Positions 43,883 to 52,185 of a stretch of DNA of 64,000 bases are shown here, one piece after another. Location: the IMG/VR virus record IMGVR_UViG_3300034355_001150, positions 25,767 through 89,766 of that record. The stretch is one strand, 5' to 3'. Made by a program: the position numbers and the translations under genes. This stretch comes from a virus. The notes beneath the pieces were generated by a model. The model did no database searches and was not told the DNA's origin. It saw nothing but the letters and a program-made list of their open reading frames with translations. Position 1 is the stretch's first letter. Each line of letters starts with the position of its first letter.

Positions 43883-44980
43883 TCAATAGTAATTTGGCAT
43901 AGCGTTTATTACGTCGCGCTCTTCTTGTGTGAATCCATAGAAGTCTTGTATTGAATCTTCAGTCCAAATTCTATCCAATGGCGGTAGTGGTACATTTTCA
44001 AAATATCGCTTAATAAACAAATGCTGTGATACCTTGTATATCACCAAGCCATATCTAGCCACCTTTGTTTTCAAATAAGATTTTAAGCTATCTTTTTCTT
44101 CGTCTGTGTTAATGACCAAACATTTAGCGCCATCTTTCAAGACATCAATTTTACTGTTCCTGTAGAAAAAAGTAAAATAATCATCAGTATTAAAATGTCC
44201 ACATATTTGAGGTAACGCAATAAATGGTCGGTTGGGTCGATCTGAAGATATATCATTCAAACACTTTTCTTTCGTTAATTCTTTGTATCTATTTACGAGA
44301 CTCAAAACAACGTCACTTGGTTCCCAAAACCCCGTAGGCAAATCAGAAATGTCTTTTATATAATATTTATTATCTGATTCTTTGTAATGCAATTTAATGT
44401 TATCTTGGTTGTTCTTTATAGCATATGTTACGCATAGATAGCAACTGAATAGGCCCTTTCCAAATAACTCGTTGCCATCCATAAATGTTAATTGTTTAAG
44501 TCTTCCCTTTAGCTCTCTTCTGACTTCTTTTTCTATAGAAGAATTGCCTCGATATGTCCACCCCGATGGGTGAATCAAGCAAACAATATCAGCTATCTGC
44601 AAACATTTCAATAAAAAATCTAAGTGGGTATTTTTTAAATAAGGTGGATTGCCCACCACTATGTCAAATTTCATATCTGTTTCCCATGTCAAAAAGTCGG
44701 CTCTGATTACGTTCTTGAATCGGCCATGCAACATCATGCGATTAGTTGCCCATATTGCCTTATCAAGAACGTATATGCGATTATTTATGTAGTCATTGTC
44801 AAAGCCTAATTTTCGCATTCTTCTTACAATCACTTTTGACTCGGTTCCATAGCCACAGGCAACATTCAGTATCTTAATATCTGGATTTAAAAATACCTCG
44901 TCGGGTATTTGGTCAATGATTTCTGTCCACAATTCAATACTATCTGGATCACCTAAAAAGCAATTGCCGCCGTATCCCAT
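43883..44980 (-). CDS. N6-adenine DNA methyltransferase paralogue 2, long form
   Basis: A 365-aa protein. The N-terminal 114 residues carry KILNVACGYGTE (motif I, SAM binding, about 37-47), the VLDKAIWATN acidic strand, and DMKFDIVVGNPPY (motif IV at 111-114), and are nearly identical in DNA to copy 5. After NPPY the sequence diverges completely (LKNTHLDFLLKCLQIADIVC), giving a different putative target-recognition region, then a C-terminal IWTEDSIQDFYGFTQEERDV segment. Expected product: N6-methyladenine in phage DNA at a specific site. It is preceded by an AGGAATTTTA leader. Confidence 0.85.
   Translation of the reverse strand: MGYGGNCFLGDPDSIELWTEIIDQIPDEVFLNPDIKILNVACGYGTESKVIVRRMRKLGFDNDYINNRIYVLDKAIWATNRMMLHGRFKNVIRADFLTWETDMKFDIVVGNPPYLKNTHLDFLLKCLQIADIVCLIHPSGWTYRGNSSIEKEVRRELKGRLKQLTFMDGNELFGKGLFSCYLCVTYAIKNNQDNIKLHYKESDNKYYIKDISDLPTGFWEPSDVVLSLVNRYKELTKEKCLNDISSDRPNRPFIALPQICGHFNTDDYFTFFYRNSKIDVLKDGAKCLVINTDEEKDSLKSYLKTKVARYGLVIYKVSQHLFIKRYFENVPLPPLDRIWTEDSIQDFYGFTQEERDVINAMPNYY
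44639..44980 (-). repeat. 342-bp direct repeat, copy A (shared methyltransferase N-terminal half)
   Basis: Matches 48239-48580 at an offset of exactly 3600 bp. Positions 44639-44820 are identical and the remaining 160 bp have about 18 differences. Identity stops abruptly just past the NPPY codons. Large enough for homologous recombination. Confidence 0.95.
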
Positions 44981-45048
44981 TAAAATTCCTCCATAGATTA
45001 ATTGTTGTTAATAACTGTTCTCATTTGTTTTAGGTCATGTCAAGTCTT

Positions 45049-45864
45049 TTACGAGGTTTCTTTTTTTCTAACAAGTACATCTAAGATGTATTCTTGCTCC
45101 GTGGCGGAGATATTGAACAATGAGAATAATTCTGAATCATTCATATTAATTCCGGAAATTTTTGGCATCCTTGCTAAATTTCTATAGCTCACTTGCGCTG
45201 CATTGGCAAAAGAATATACACAAAATCTACCAAGAAGTGATTTGGATAAATACCAAGAGTTAAGGTGAGCTTCCGTCTCCGAATCCATCTTTAAAAACAT
45301 ACCTCTGCCATTCTCAATTATTCCTTCGTTTGTATGATTCACTCTTGAAATAACTGACTTTTTTCCACCCTTTGGTTTTGTGTGACAAAAACGAATATAT
45401 GCAGAATCAACAAAAACATAATCTTTTGCAATCTCGTTTCGTGATAGAAACAATTTTTCTCCCGAGGAGTTAAACACTTTGTCTATTATGGATGCCCCCA
45501 CAATGTTTGTGGCCTGTATGGGTAACGCCTTTTGCATATCCCAATCAATGTGCGATTCCGAGAAGATGACTTTTGTTGTTTTTGTAACCAATCCCAAAGA
45601 CTTTGAACCAATAAAACCAGCAATGTTTGTTCCAATTCCCGGAAAACTTTCATTCAGGTTGGCAAATACTGTTGTTAATGAAAATAAATTATGTATTATT
45701 TTAGCACTTTTAGACCCCGGATCTAAAAATCTATTGGGAACAACGAATGCAATCAATCCGTCTTCTGAAAGAACTTTTCCAGACTTTTCTATAAATTTTG
45801 TATAATACGAAGAATCACCGTCTATTTTATATGGCGGATTTCCAACCACAATGTCAAATTTCAT
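45049..45864 (-). CDS. N6-adenine methyltransferase paralogue 3, N-terminally truncated
   Basis: A 271-aa reading from the ATG of MKFDIVVGNPPYK. Upstream the frame stays open to 45957 and still encodes LDRTIWATN ... NVIRADFLTWETD, the counterpart of residues 72-102 of copies 2 and 5, then meets a stop. So about 70 N-terminal residues including motif I were lost, right where the AP2-like gene ends. After NPPY it has typical Eco57I/TaqI-like features (IAFVVPNRFLDPGSKSAKII and a C-terminal SYRNLARMPKISG). Either a short form like copies 1 and 4 or a decaying gene. A TTG start at 45918 is also possible. Confidence 0.7.
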   Translation of the reverse strand: MKFDIVVGNPPYKIDGDSSYYTKFIEKSGKVLSEDGLIAFVVPNRFLDPGSKSAKIIHNLFSLTTVFANLNESFPGIGTNIAGFIGSKSLGLVTKTTKVIFSESHIDWDMQKALPIQATNIVGASIIDKVFNSSGEKLFLSRNEIAKDYVFVDSAYIRFCHTKPKGGKKSVISRVNHTNEGIIENGRGMFLKMDSETEAHLNSWYLSKSLLGRFCVYSFANAAQVSYRNLARMPKISGINMNDSELFSLFNISATEQEYILDVLVRKKETS

Positions 45865-45956
45865 ATCTGTTTCCCATGTCAAAAAGTCGGCTCTGATGAC
45901 ATTATTGAACCCACCCAAAATACGTATCCGATTGGTAGCCCAAATGGTCCTATCTA

Positions 45957-45971
45957 ATTAGTGTGATTATT
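45957..45971. repeat. 15-bp promoter fragment repeated at a truncation point
   Basis: AATTAGTGTGATTAT at the junction where copy 3 loses its N-terminus also occurs at 42930-42944 beside the promoter of the small-gene pair. It looks like a recombination scar carrying part of a promoter region. Confidence 0.5.
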
Positions 45972-46581
45972 AATCTTCTAGGTTAAATAGATTTATAAAT
46001 TCCTGTGGGGTTAGATATTCTTTTGCCCTGATAACAACGTCGTTGCCATATTTGGCAAACAACGCCTTCCCGTCATATTTTTCGTATATCTGAGGCCATA
46101 GACCTTTATTATCGTTAACCGAACGAGTGGGAAAAGCGACGCGAATCTTTAATTTACTAGAAACCGTAACGTTACCTGCATTTCTCTTAATCGACTTGAG
46201 TTTGATATCCTTCAAAATTTTTGAAGCCTCTTCTTTGTCCAATCCACTGGGTGCATTGTATAGATCGCTGGGGAAATCAACCCAGCGTCCGTTCTCATGA
46301 ATCCAATAATCAACATTGATAGGATCAATTTTAAATAGCTCTGTTACATATGCCGCCTCTCTGGCATCTGCATAATATCCGCCGTGCCAAGAAGTTCTTT
46401 CTTGTGCATATAATTGTGAACGAATAGAGGTATCTGATGGATTGGCACATGCCGCAATAAATGGTTTGGATTCATCCAATGTCCAAGCAGTGGATAATGC
46501 GGCTCCGGTGTAACCCGACCTATTTGATTTTCTGGTTGACAGATGAATTTTTATGCCGGTGGAAAGAGTAATAGTGGTCAT
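45970..46581 (-). CDS. AP2-like DNA-binding protein inserted in the methyltransferase array
   Basis: A 203-aa protein. ATG 46581 follows GGAGACAAACA and is preferred over an upstream start that overlaps the promoter. Residues about 20-85 (GYTGAALSTAWTLDESKPFI ... HGGYYADAREAAYVTELF) resemble an AP2/ERF-like domain, which in phages is usually the DNA-binding part of homing endonucleases. The C-terminal half (KIRVAFPTRSVNDNKGLWPQ) contains no HNH or GIY motif that I can see. It has its own early promoter and sits at the broken end of copy 3, suggesting it arrived as a mobile gene. Confidence 0.5.
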   Translation of the reverse strand: MTTITLSTGIKIHLSTRKSNRSGYTGAALSTAWTLDESKPFIAACANPSDTSIRSQLYAQERTSWHGGYYADAREAAYVTELFKIDPINVDYWIHENGRWVDFPSDLYNAPSGLDKEEASKILKDIKLKSIKRNAGNVTVSSKLKIRVAFPTRSVNDNKGLWPQIYEKYDGKALFAKYGNDVVIRAKEYLTPQEFINLFNLED

Positions 46582-46635
46582 TGTTTGTCTCCTCGTTAAA
46601 ATTAAGACTTGAACGAACTTCAAATCATTGGGAGT

Positions 46636-46663
46636 ATTATACAGTAAAATTTTTACTTGTCAA
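46636..46663 (-). promoter_or_regulatory. Sigma70-like promoter of the AP2-like gene
   Basis: TTGACA, 16 bp, TATAAT on the minus strand, overlapping the last codons of copy 4 and 55 bp before the AP2-like gene. Confidence 0.85.
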
Positions 46664-47477
46664 CCTTTTTTACTCTACTCTCTATGAAATTTATCTCATC
46701 ATCGGACAGCAAGAAATGCTTATAAACATCGTTATTGGTCCACATTCTATCAGAATCTAACTTTGGTAACAAATTATTATTTTTTACCACTGGAGTAAAT
46801 CCAGCTGTTTTAAGATGGTTGTCGGCATAAAAGCGATATAAATTACTGTTGGTATATGATAAAATATTATTGCCCTCCTTTATGTTCGTTATAGGAAGAA
46901 TTTTATTAAATTTACAAGTGGGCGAATCGGTTATGAATTGCGAGGAGTAACTTGCGCTGAAAGGATAGACTATTTTGAGGCCGACATTATTTGGCTTTAA
47001 ATCTGTGTTCGTTTTGTTTTTGCCGCTATAATAAATCTCACAATCCCCTATGTTTAAATTCTCTTTTGTTATTTGCGGGTTCTCGTATATCAAAGATAAA
47101 AATTCCGCGCTATCTAACATTTTAGACACAATAGAGTCAATCATTGGATCTCTTAGTATTGGAAGCATAACCTTTTTGTGCTTTGAACTTCTCGTTACTA
47201 CCCAATGACATGTATTCACTCCAACTGAAAACCATTGTTTTTCTTTGTGTACAGAAGCATGAGTTAAAGTTAGTTGATTATTCAATCTATCCTTAAACCA
47301 CTTTCCCATACCGACCGTGTAATCAAAAATAGATGCAGGTGTTACGAATGCAACAAACCCGATGTCGGTAACTAGGGTGAGTGTTTTTTTCGCGAATTTA
47401 TGCCATAATTTATTATTTTTAGCTTTATTGTTGTTGTCCTGATAAGGTGGATTGCCCACCACTATGTCAAATTTCAT
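46653..47477 (-). CDS. N6-adenine methyltransferase paralogue 4, short form lacking SAM domain
   Basis: A 274-aa protein beginning MKFDIVVGNPPYQ, with motif IV but no motif I. The body (GFVAFVTPASIFDYTVGMGK, HWVVTRSSKHKK) is a third distinct variable region and the end RMWTNNDVYKHFLLSDDEIN is the shared C-terminal helix pair. Its ATG overlaps the stop of copy 5 (ATGA), so the short form is translated together with a full enzyme. It could work as a second specificity subunit using the SAM domain of copy 5. Confidence 0.75.
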   Translation of the reverse strand: MKFDIVVGNPPYQDNNNKAKNNKLWHKFAKKTLTLVTDIGFVAFVTPASIFDYTVGMGKWFKDRLNNQLTLTHASVHKEKQWFSVGVNTCHWVVTRSSKHKKVMLPILRDPMIDSIVSKMLDSAEFLSLIYENPQITKENLNIGDCEIYYSGKNKTNTDLKPNNVGLKIVYPFSASYSSQFITDSPTCKFNKILPITNIKEGNNILSYTNSNLYRFYADNHLKTAGFTPVVKNNNLLPKLDSDRMWTNNDVYKHFLLSDDEINFIESRVKKVDK

Positions 47478-48580
47478 TGACCAATTTTCTCAATTAGCTC
47501 AATTTCTTTGTTAGTCAGATTAAAATGATTATACAATTCTACGTCGGACCACGCCATGTTGGTGTCAACCATCGGTAATGATTGCAAAATTCCGGTACTC
47601 GATTGCCCTGCCTCTCCGCCAAGTATTTTAAACACGTAGCAAAACAACTTGCTATTGAATATTGTTTTATAATTTGCAAGATTTTTTGTATCAGCTATCA
47701 CCATAGTTTGTGCAGAATGATTAGTGTCCGACGAACGACCGATAAAAAGTTTATCGTATTTTTTGAATCGTCCTCCGTTTATCTTAACCACCAAATCAGA
47801 TTCCTTCGACTTATCGCATTCTGTAAATTTCCATTTCTTGGAGGAATATGTTTTGTTCAATATACTTAGATTATCTGGAGTAACATCAAACGGAATAGGA
47901 CAGGAAGCATCTACATCGCAGTAAGTAGAATCATTATTATTTAAGATAAGACATTGTCCAACATAATTTTTGGACATAACAAATGCACTTATGCGAATAC
48001 CAACATTGAAATGATGCGAAACATCCGGGTATATTCCGATGAATTTAAAATTATTTTTATAAATAAATGTTATCTTGTTTGTTTCCTTGCCAAAATTTGA
48101 TATAGAAAAAATTGAAGTGGGAACTATCATTGCTATAGTTGTATTTTCGCTTGACAATTCAACGGCTTTTGTCAAAAAAGCCCACCAAAAGCCTCCTTGT
48201 TTATTGTTCTTGCATTTTATAGCTGCGGTCGATGCCTGATAAGGTGGATTGCCCACCACTATGTCAAATTTCATATCTGTTTCCCATGTCAAAAAGTCGG
48301 CTCTGATTACGTTCTTGAATCGGCCATGCAACATCATGCGATTAGTTGCCCATATTGCCTTATCAAGAACGTATATGCGATTATTTATGTAGTCATTGTC
48401 AAAGCCTAATTTTCGCATTCGGCGAACGATCACTTTTGACTCGGTTCCATAGCCACAGGCAACATTCAGTATCTTAATATCTGGATTTAGAAATACCTCA
48501 TCGGGTATTTTGTCAATGATTTCTGTCCACAATTCCTCGCTATCGGGATCACCCAAGAAGCAATTACCACCATATCCCAT
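47474..48580 (-). CDS. N6-adenine DNA methyltransferase paralogue 5, long form
   Basis: A 368-aa protein with motif I (KILNVACGYGTE, about 37-47) and motif IV NPPY at 111-114 in an N-terminal half nearly identical to copy 2. The variable region is different (QASTAAIKCKNNKQGGFWWA and on) and the C-terminus (MAWSDVELYNHFNLTNKEIE) is close to copy 1. The start shares a base with the stop of the helicase C-terminal ORF, placing it in one operon with the helicase. Predicted N6-adenine methylation; the target site is unknown. Confidence 0.85.
   Translation of the reverse strand: MGYGGNCFLGDPDSEELWTEIIDKIPDEVFLNPDIKILNVACGYGTESKVIVRRMRKLGFDNDYINNRIYVLDKAIWATNRMMLHGRFKNVIRADFLTWETDMKFDIVVGNPPYQASTAAIKCKNNKQGGFWWAFLTKAVELSSENTTIAMIVPTSIFSISNFGKETNKITFIYKNNFKFIGIYPDVSHHFNVGIRISAFVMSKNYVGQCLILNNNDSTYCDVDASCPIPFDVTPDNLSILNKTYSSKKWKFTECDKSKESDLVVKINGGRFKKYDKLFIGRSSDTNHSAQTMVIADTKNLANYKTIFNSKLFCYVFKILGGEAGQSSTGILQSLPMVDTNMAWSDVELYNHFNLTNKEIELIEKIGQ
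48239..48580 (-). repeat. 342-bp direct repeat, copy B
   Basis: Second copy of the repeat described at 44639-44980. A shorter 34-bp piece of it (starting at AAGGTGGATTGCCCACC) also begins copy 4 near 47443, and a diverged version begins copy 1 near 43848. Confidence 0.95.
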
Positions 48581-49935
48581 TACACATCTCCAAAACAGAA
48601 ATCATTGATTAAATTGTTGTATTTTTTAGTATTCTGGACAACCACGTCTAATATCGGCTCATTCAGAATTCCCTTATCTAAGATCATCAAAGCTATCTCA
48701 ATATCAATTCCGACAAAATCATAAAATTCTTCGGATGATTGCGCAGAGTAAATAATGTTCTCCAAACACTCTTTGTACGTTTCTCCGCTTGGATATAGAT
48801 AATGAACATTTCTCGCAGACCGATTTATCGTCTTGATGGCCTCATTTATTATCGTCTCAATATCTTTATCACTTTTGCGATTTTTCGGCCTTTTGCCATC
48901 TGTTTCAGTTACATAATTTTTAACAGCATCAATTGCATTTTTGCCTTGATGTCCTGGTCCAGCAATACGATTCGCGTTTTCAAGATGTTCAACGATGTCA
49001 CGTGCCAAATCAATATTTACAGTAACATCGGCCACCCGAAGTAGATTTTCATTATCATTCAGAATGGTGAACATTTCAGATTCAGTTACCTCAACCGCCG
49101 TTCCATACTTCACTCTAAAACAATCTATGCTTGATAAAACAAAGCGAGTCGCGGTTGGAAAATCCATCCCTTCGCTTTTATGAACCTGCATGATCTCTTC
49201 TACTAATAGCTTTTCTATATTTTCAGAACGATTTGGGTCAAAGCTAAGATCAACAATGTGTCCATACTCTTTTGATTCACCAGAGAATGTGTTACCCGGT
49301 GTCAAACAACGACTTACTTTTTGAATAGTAGTATCTACCGATCCTCTATCATAAGCAATAACTGATGCTTGAATTTCAGATATACTGTATGATCGTGAAC
49401 CCATCTGATTTGATATTATAATCAAACCATCCTTGCCAGCGATTTTTGCCTCGTTTATTTCCCGAATCGTTTCTGATTCTGCTTCTTTGTTGCTGGTAAA
49501 ATCACCGTTTAATATTTTGATATGATAATTAGGGATAGCCCTGATAGCGATATCTTTAATCTGCCGCATTTCCTTGTTGTTGGCACTCACCAACAACATA
49601 AAGCAATCAACAGATTCGCCGGTCAAATTGCTCAAGTTCAATTCTTGTCGTAGAGGTTCTTCTCCGATAAAACTCTTGAATAATTTTGTGATAAACGATT
49701 TATTTCCATTGGGTTTTCCCCATATTTTTGCCCAAGAAGGCTGAACTTCTGGCTCAAGCGATTCTATATCATGCTTGAGTGTATCTACTTCCAACATGAA
49801 GAATTTTCGTTTTATAATACTTTCTTCGGATTGCTCTAATTGACTATAAGCGGTATAAATAACCCCATCAACTTTTGGCGCACCTTTGGCCAATCTCTGG
49901 ATGTTGGTTCCAGAGGCATATATTTTTATTAGCAT
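48580..49935 (-). CDS. SF2 helicase, C-terminal half of a split gene
   Basis: A 451-aa protein starting MLIKIYASGTNIQRL. SGT at 8-10 is a helicase motif III, IISNQMGSRSYSI (173-185) is motif V-like and DTTIQKVSRCLTPG (201-214) is motif VI. It therefore contains the second RecA-like lobe plus a helical tail. It lies in the same reading frame as the ORF upstream, separated by a 27-bp stretch with three stops, so the two once formed, or together form, one helicase. The ribosome site before this ATG is poor. Confidence 0.75.
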   Translation of the reverse strand: MLIKIYASGTNIQRLAKGAPKVDGVIYTAYSQLEQSEESIIKRKFFMLEVDTLKHDIESLEPEVQPSWAKIWGKPNGNKSFITKLFKSFIGEEPLRQELNLSNLTGESVDCFMLLVSANNKEMRQIKDIAIRAIPNYHIKILNGDFTSNKEAESETIREINEAKIAGKDGLIIISNQMGSRSYSISEIQASVIAYDRGSVDTTIQKVSRCLTPGNTFSGESKEYGHIVDLSFDPNRSENIEKLLVEEIMQVHKSEGMDFPTATRFVLSSIDCFRVKYGTAVEVTESEMFTILNDNENLLRVADVTVNIDLARDIVEHLENANRIAGPGHQGKNAIDAVKNYVTETDGKRPKNRKSDKDIETIINEAIKTINRSARNVHYLYPSGETYKECLENIIYSAQSSEEFYDFVGIDIEIALMILDKGILNEPILDVVVQNTKKYNNLINDFCFGDV

Positions 49936-49959
49936 AGTTCATTTTGGTGTTTATTGATT

Positions 49960-50784
49960 TCATGAAAACAAAAAATCTACTTTTTTAATTTGATTGTCGG
50001 TATGAGTGCCGAAATCTCCCTCGTCGGCGAAAACAAATATATCGTCATTTTTCAAATCTGATATCCATTGATGTTTTTCGCACCATTCATCATAATCTCC
50101 GTGAAGTGAGATAGGAACAACTACTCGTTGACCATTAGATAAAGCATTTTCAACTTTGAATGAGGCATCGTCGTCATTGCAATCAATCAATGCAATGTCC
50201 AAAAAATCATCATAGTCCGATAATGCATTTATGAATGATGAATGCACACTGAGCCAATACGCTGGCAACAGCATAATTCTATTGTTGTATCTTTCGCAAA
50301 CAGCATTAAATAGCATCAGTGACCATATTGTTTTGCCAAATCTCGGGCATAAATTTGCGGCAATCGTTGGCGAATGATCGGTTTTATCTATTATTTCTAA
50401 TGCGTCATTTAATGCTTTTTGTTGTAAGTCACGAAGTACAACCTTGTTTCTTACTCGTTTTCCCTCCATGGATTCAACCAAGTCATCAATGTAACGATGA
50501 GCGTCATCAATAGAGGTACCGGGAATTTTAAACCATTCGGTTCCTGCACCATCTTTGTGGTGCAATCCTTTCCTGGTCAATACTTTATGAACTTCGTAAT
50601 CACGCTTGATATTCTGAAGATTATTCCATGAGCCTACTCGGATTTTTGCTTCATACTCTGATGCACCTCCCTGTTCTGCTATTCTAACGTCAACATCACG
50701 AATACTATCGCCCACTTTGGCCAAAATAAACCCATCATACTTGCATAATGCCGAAGGATAAGTGTACGCATATAAATTGATCAT
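49960..50784 (-). CDS. GIY-YIG/T5orf172-like domain fused to SF2 helicase N-terminal lobe
   Basis: A 274-aa protein. ATG 50784 follows GGGGAGAG and starts five bases after the methylase stop; an earlier start would overlap. Residues about 5-100 (FILAKVGDSIRDVDVRIAEQ ... EVHKVLTRKGLHHKDG ... TEWFKI) match the T5orf172 type of GIY-YIG-like domain that is often fused to helicases and restriction enzymes. Then come the Walker A PRFGKT (147-152) and Walker B/DEAD-like box FADEGDFG (252-259). It ends at VDFLFS, just before motif III, which is in the next ORF. Together with the methyltransferases it looks like restriction-modification-type machinery. Confidence 0.75.
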   Translation of the reverse strand: MINLYAYTYPSALCKYDGFILAKVGDSIRDVDVRIAEQGGASEYEAKIRVGSWNNLQNIKRDYEVHKVLTRKGLHHKDGAGTEWFKIPGTSIDDAHRYIDDLVESMEGKRVRNKVVLRDLQQKALNDALEIIDKTDHSPTIAANLCPRFGKTIWSLMLFNAVCERYNNRIMLLPAYWLSVHSSFINALSDYDDFLDIALIDCNDDDASFKVENALSNGQRVVVPISLHGDYDEWCEKHQWISDLKNDDIFVFADEGDFGTHTDNQIKKVDFLFS

Positions 50785-50789
50785 GCTGC

Positions 50790-51266
50790 TCACTCTCCCC
50801 AATTATCAAATAGCGTGTGTTTATGTAATTCATCATCGTTAAAGTTTGTTCCATTGAACTCATATCCATAGGTTAAACCATCATGGCATACTATGTTCTT
50901 CTCAACAATGTGAGAATATTCTGATTTACCACATAATAAACGCTCTCTGCACAGAGTAACATTATCTTGCATAATATCAACGCCAAAAACTGTACTCAGG
51001 GCTTGTTTAAACCCATGACCGTTCTCTAGCTTACGAATAAGAACTTCGCTTAAAAATTGCCCATCGCCGCAACTTGGATCAAGAAATGTTTTAGTTGGAT
51101 CCGTAAATGAATCTTTTGGTAATAGGTCCAATATCTCTTGCACCAATGGCGTGGGTGTGAAGCACTCCCCTGTGCTTTTTATGCGGGACATTTCTCGAAC
51201 AGTCCCGGACATGAATTCTCTATCGCGCATATGCGATATAGCTGATTGTAATTCTTCTTTCGTCAT
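50790..51266 (-). CDS. Small N6-methylase-like protein (SAM-binding module)
   Basis: A 158-aa protein. GECFTPTPLVQEIL is the motif X region and TFLDPSCGDGQFLSEVLI is motif I of the HsdM/N-6 adenine methylase family, with VFGVDIMQDNV as the acidic strand. It stops before any NPPY motif, so it is only the SAM-binding half. This is complementary to the short methyltransferase copies, which have NPPY but no motif I. First gene of the operon; the promoter is unclear (TTGAGG, 15 bp, TATAAT). Confidence 0.75.
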   Translation of the reverse strand: MTKEELQSAISHMRDREFMSGTVREMSRIKSTGECFTPTPLVQEILDLLPKDSFTDPTKTFLDPSCGDGQFLSEVLIRKLENGHGFKQALSTVFGVDIMQDNVTLCRERLLCGKSEYSHIVEKNIVCHDGLTYGYEFNGTNFNDDELHKHTLFDNWGE

Positions 51267-51332
51267 AATTCTCCTATTATAATATGGTTAAGATTACCTC
51301 AATTTGCTAATTACTTAAAGTCATTTTGCGAT

Positions 51333-51357
51333 AAAGGGATCATGACATGATCCCTTT
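51333..51357. terminator. Perfect inverted repeat, terminator-like
   Basis: AAAGGGATCA, loop TGACA, TGATCCCTTT, then AGTTTTT on the plus strand. It lies just past the stop of a minus-strand gene; the U-tract favours the plus direction, but the A-tract on the other side allows some bidirectional use. Confidence 0.65.
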
Positions 51358-51365
51358 AGTTTTTG

Positions 51366-51734
51366 CTATGTTGAATCAATTTTTGGCTTTCTTGGCAATT
51401 TAAGTCCATGCTCAACCATGTGCATAAACGATTCAACGTCCGTTACATGATAATCTATATCGTCAATTGTCACATTGGGTCTGTCGCTCGTTACATCAAA
51501 CTCTGGCATTTCATGCAAAAACCAATCAATCCAATCTCTCAGTTCTTTTCCTAGAAATAAATCCAATACAAGTTGAGTTTGAAAATAGTATGTATTGGTA
51601 TATAAATTTTCTGATATAACTTCCTCTAATGAGGGATCCACAGAACGCAAGTCGCGTCTATACTTGTCCAAGTTCTCATTGTCTGATTTTAACCGAGTTG
51701 CGATTTCTCTAAAATCTTCAAGATATACATTCAT
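51366..51734 (-). CDS. Uncharacterised protein (122 aa)
   Basis: MNVYLEDFREIATRLKSDNE and on; helical and acidic, with LGKELRDWIDWFLHEMPEFD in the middle. No motif, signal or membrane segment is seen. It starts three bases after the exported-protein gene and ends at a hairpin. Unknown function. Confidence 0.55.
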   Translation of the reverse strand: MNVYLEDFREIATRLKSDNENLDKYRRDLRSVDPSLEEVISENLYTNTYYFQTQLVLDLFLGKELRDWIDWFLHEMPEFDVTSDRPNVTIDDIDYHVTDVESFMHMVEHGLKLPRKPKIDST

Positions 51735-51737
51735 GGT

Positions 51738-52154
51738 TTATTGACAAACCTTTACATAGCGAGGATTGCCAGCTTGATCATACACGGTTTCGCCATGGCA
51801 ATTGTTGGCCGCAGATGGTTGAGAATATCCATTAGCAGGATGACCCGCAGATTGTGGATATTGCTGTTGTGGATATCCTCCTTGTGGCTGTTGGCCGGTA
51901 GGTTGACCATTCTGGTTAACGTAGATTACTTGAGGTGGTGCTTGTTGAACTTGTACTGGGTCAGGTTGACTCATCTTATTAACAATGCCGCTAACAAGAG
52001 CAACACCAGCCTGCGCCACGCCCATGCCCAGTGGACTTGAGTACCAATTCGATGATCCAAATTGCTGATTCATCGTATATTGTTGGTTATATGGACCATA
52101 GGCATTTGCATTACATGAGACAAGAATCGCACCGATAAAAAGTAACTTTTTCAT
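51738..52154 (-). CDS. Exported Gln/Pro/Gly-rich protein
   Basis: A 138-aa protein. ATG 52154 follows GAGGTGATTACA and yields a clear signal peptide MKKLLFIGAILVSCNANA, cut before YGPYNQQ. The mature part is low-complexity (QPQGGYPQQQYPQ) with a Cys pair near the end (NNCHGETVYDQAGNPRYVKV then CQ). Expected in the periplasm or outer envelope. It has a consensus early promoter. Similar small exported proteins occur at 52.7 and 63.6 kb. Confidence 0.65.
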   Translation of the reverse strand: MKKLLFIGAILVSCNANAYGPYNQQYTMNQQFGSSNWYSSPLGMGVAQAGVALVSGIVNKMSQPDPVQVQQAPPQVIYVNQNGQPTGQQPQGGYPQQQYPQSAGHPANGYSQPSAANNCHGETVYDQAGNPRYVKVCQ

Positions 52155-52185
52155 TGTAATCACCTCTTTGTTTATAGTGATGTGT

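Noticed and set aside
44981-45048. Sigma70 promoter for methyltransferase copy 2
   Set aside because: TTGACA is present but the nearest -10-like hexamer is 23 bp away, outside the usual range.
42962-48580. Plus-strand open frames of 60-110 codons opposite the methyltransferases
   Set aside because: Shadow frames over conserved minus-strand genes, without ribosome sites or promoters.
49960-49980. Programmed -1 frameshift joining the helicase halves at TTTTTTG
   Set aside because: The slippery heptamer is in phase, but the -1 frame runs past the SGTN region out of frame and then stops; the second half is in the zero frame, so a shift would not join them.
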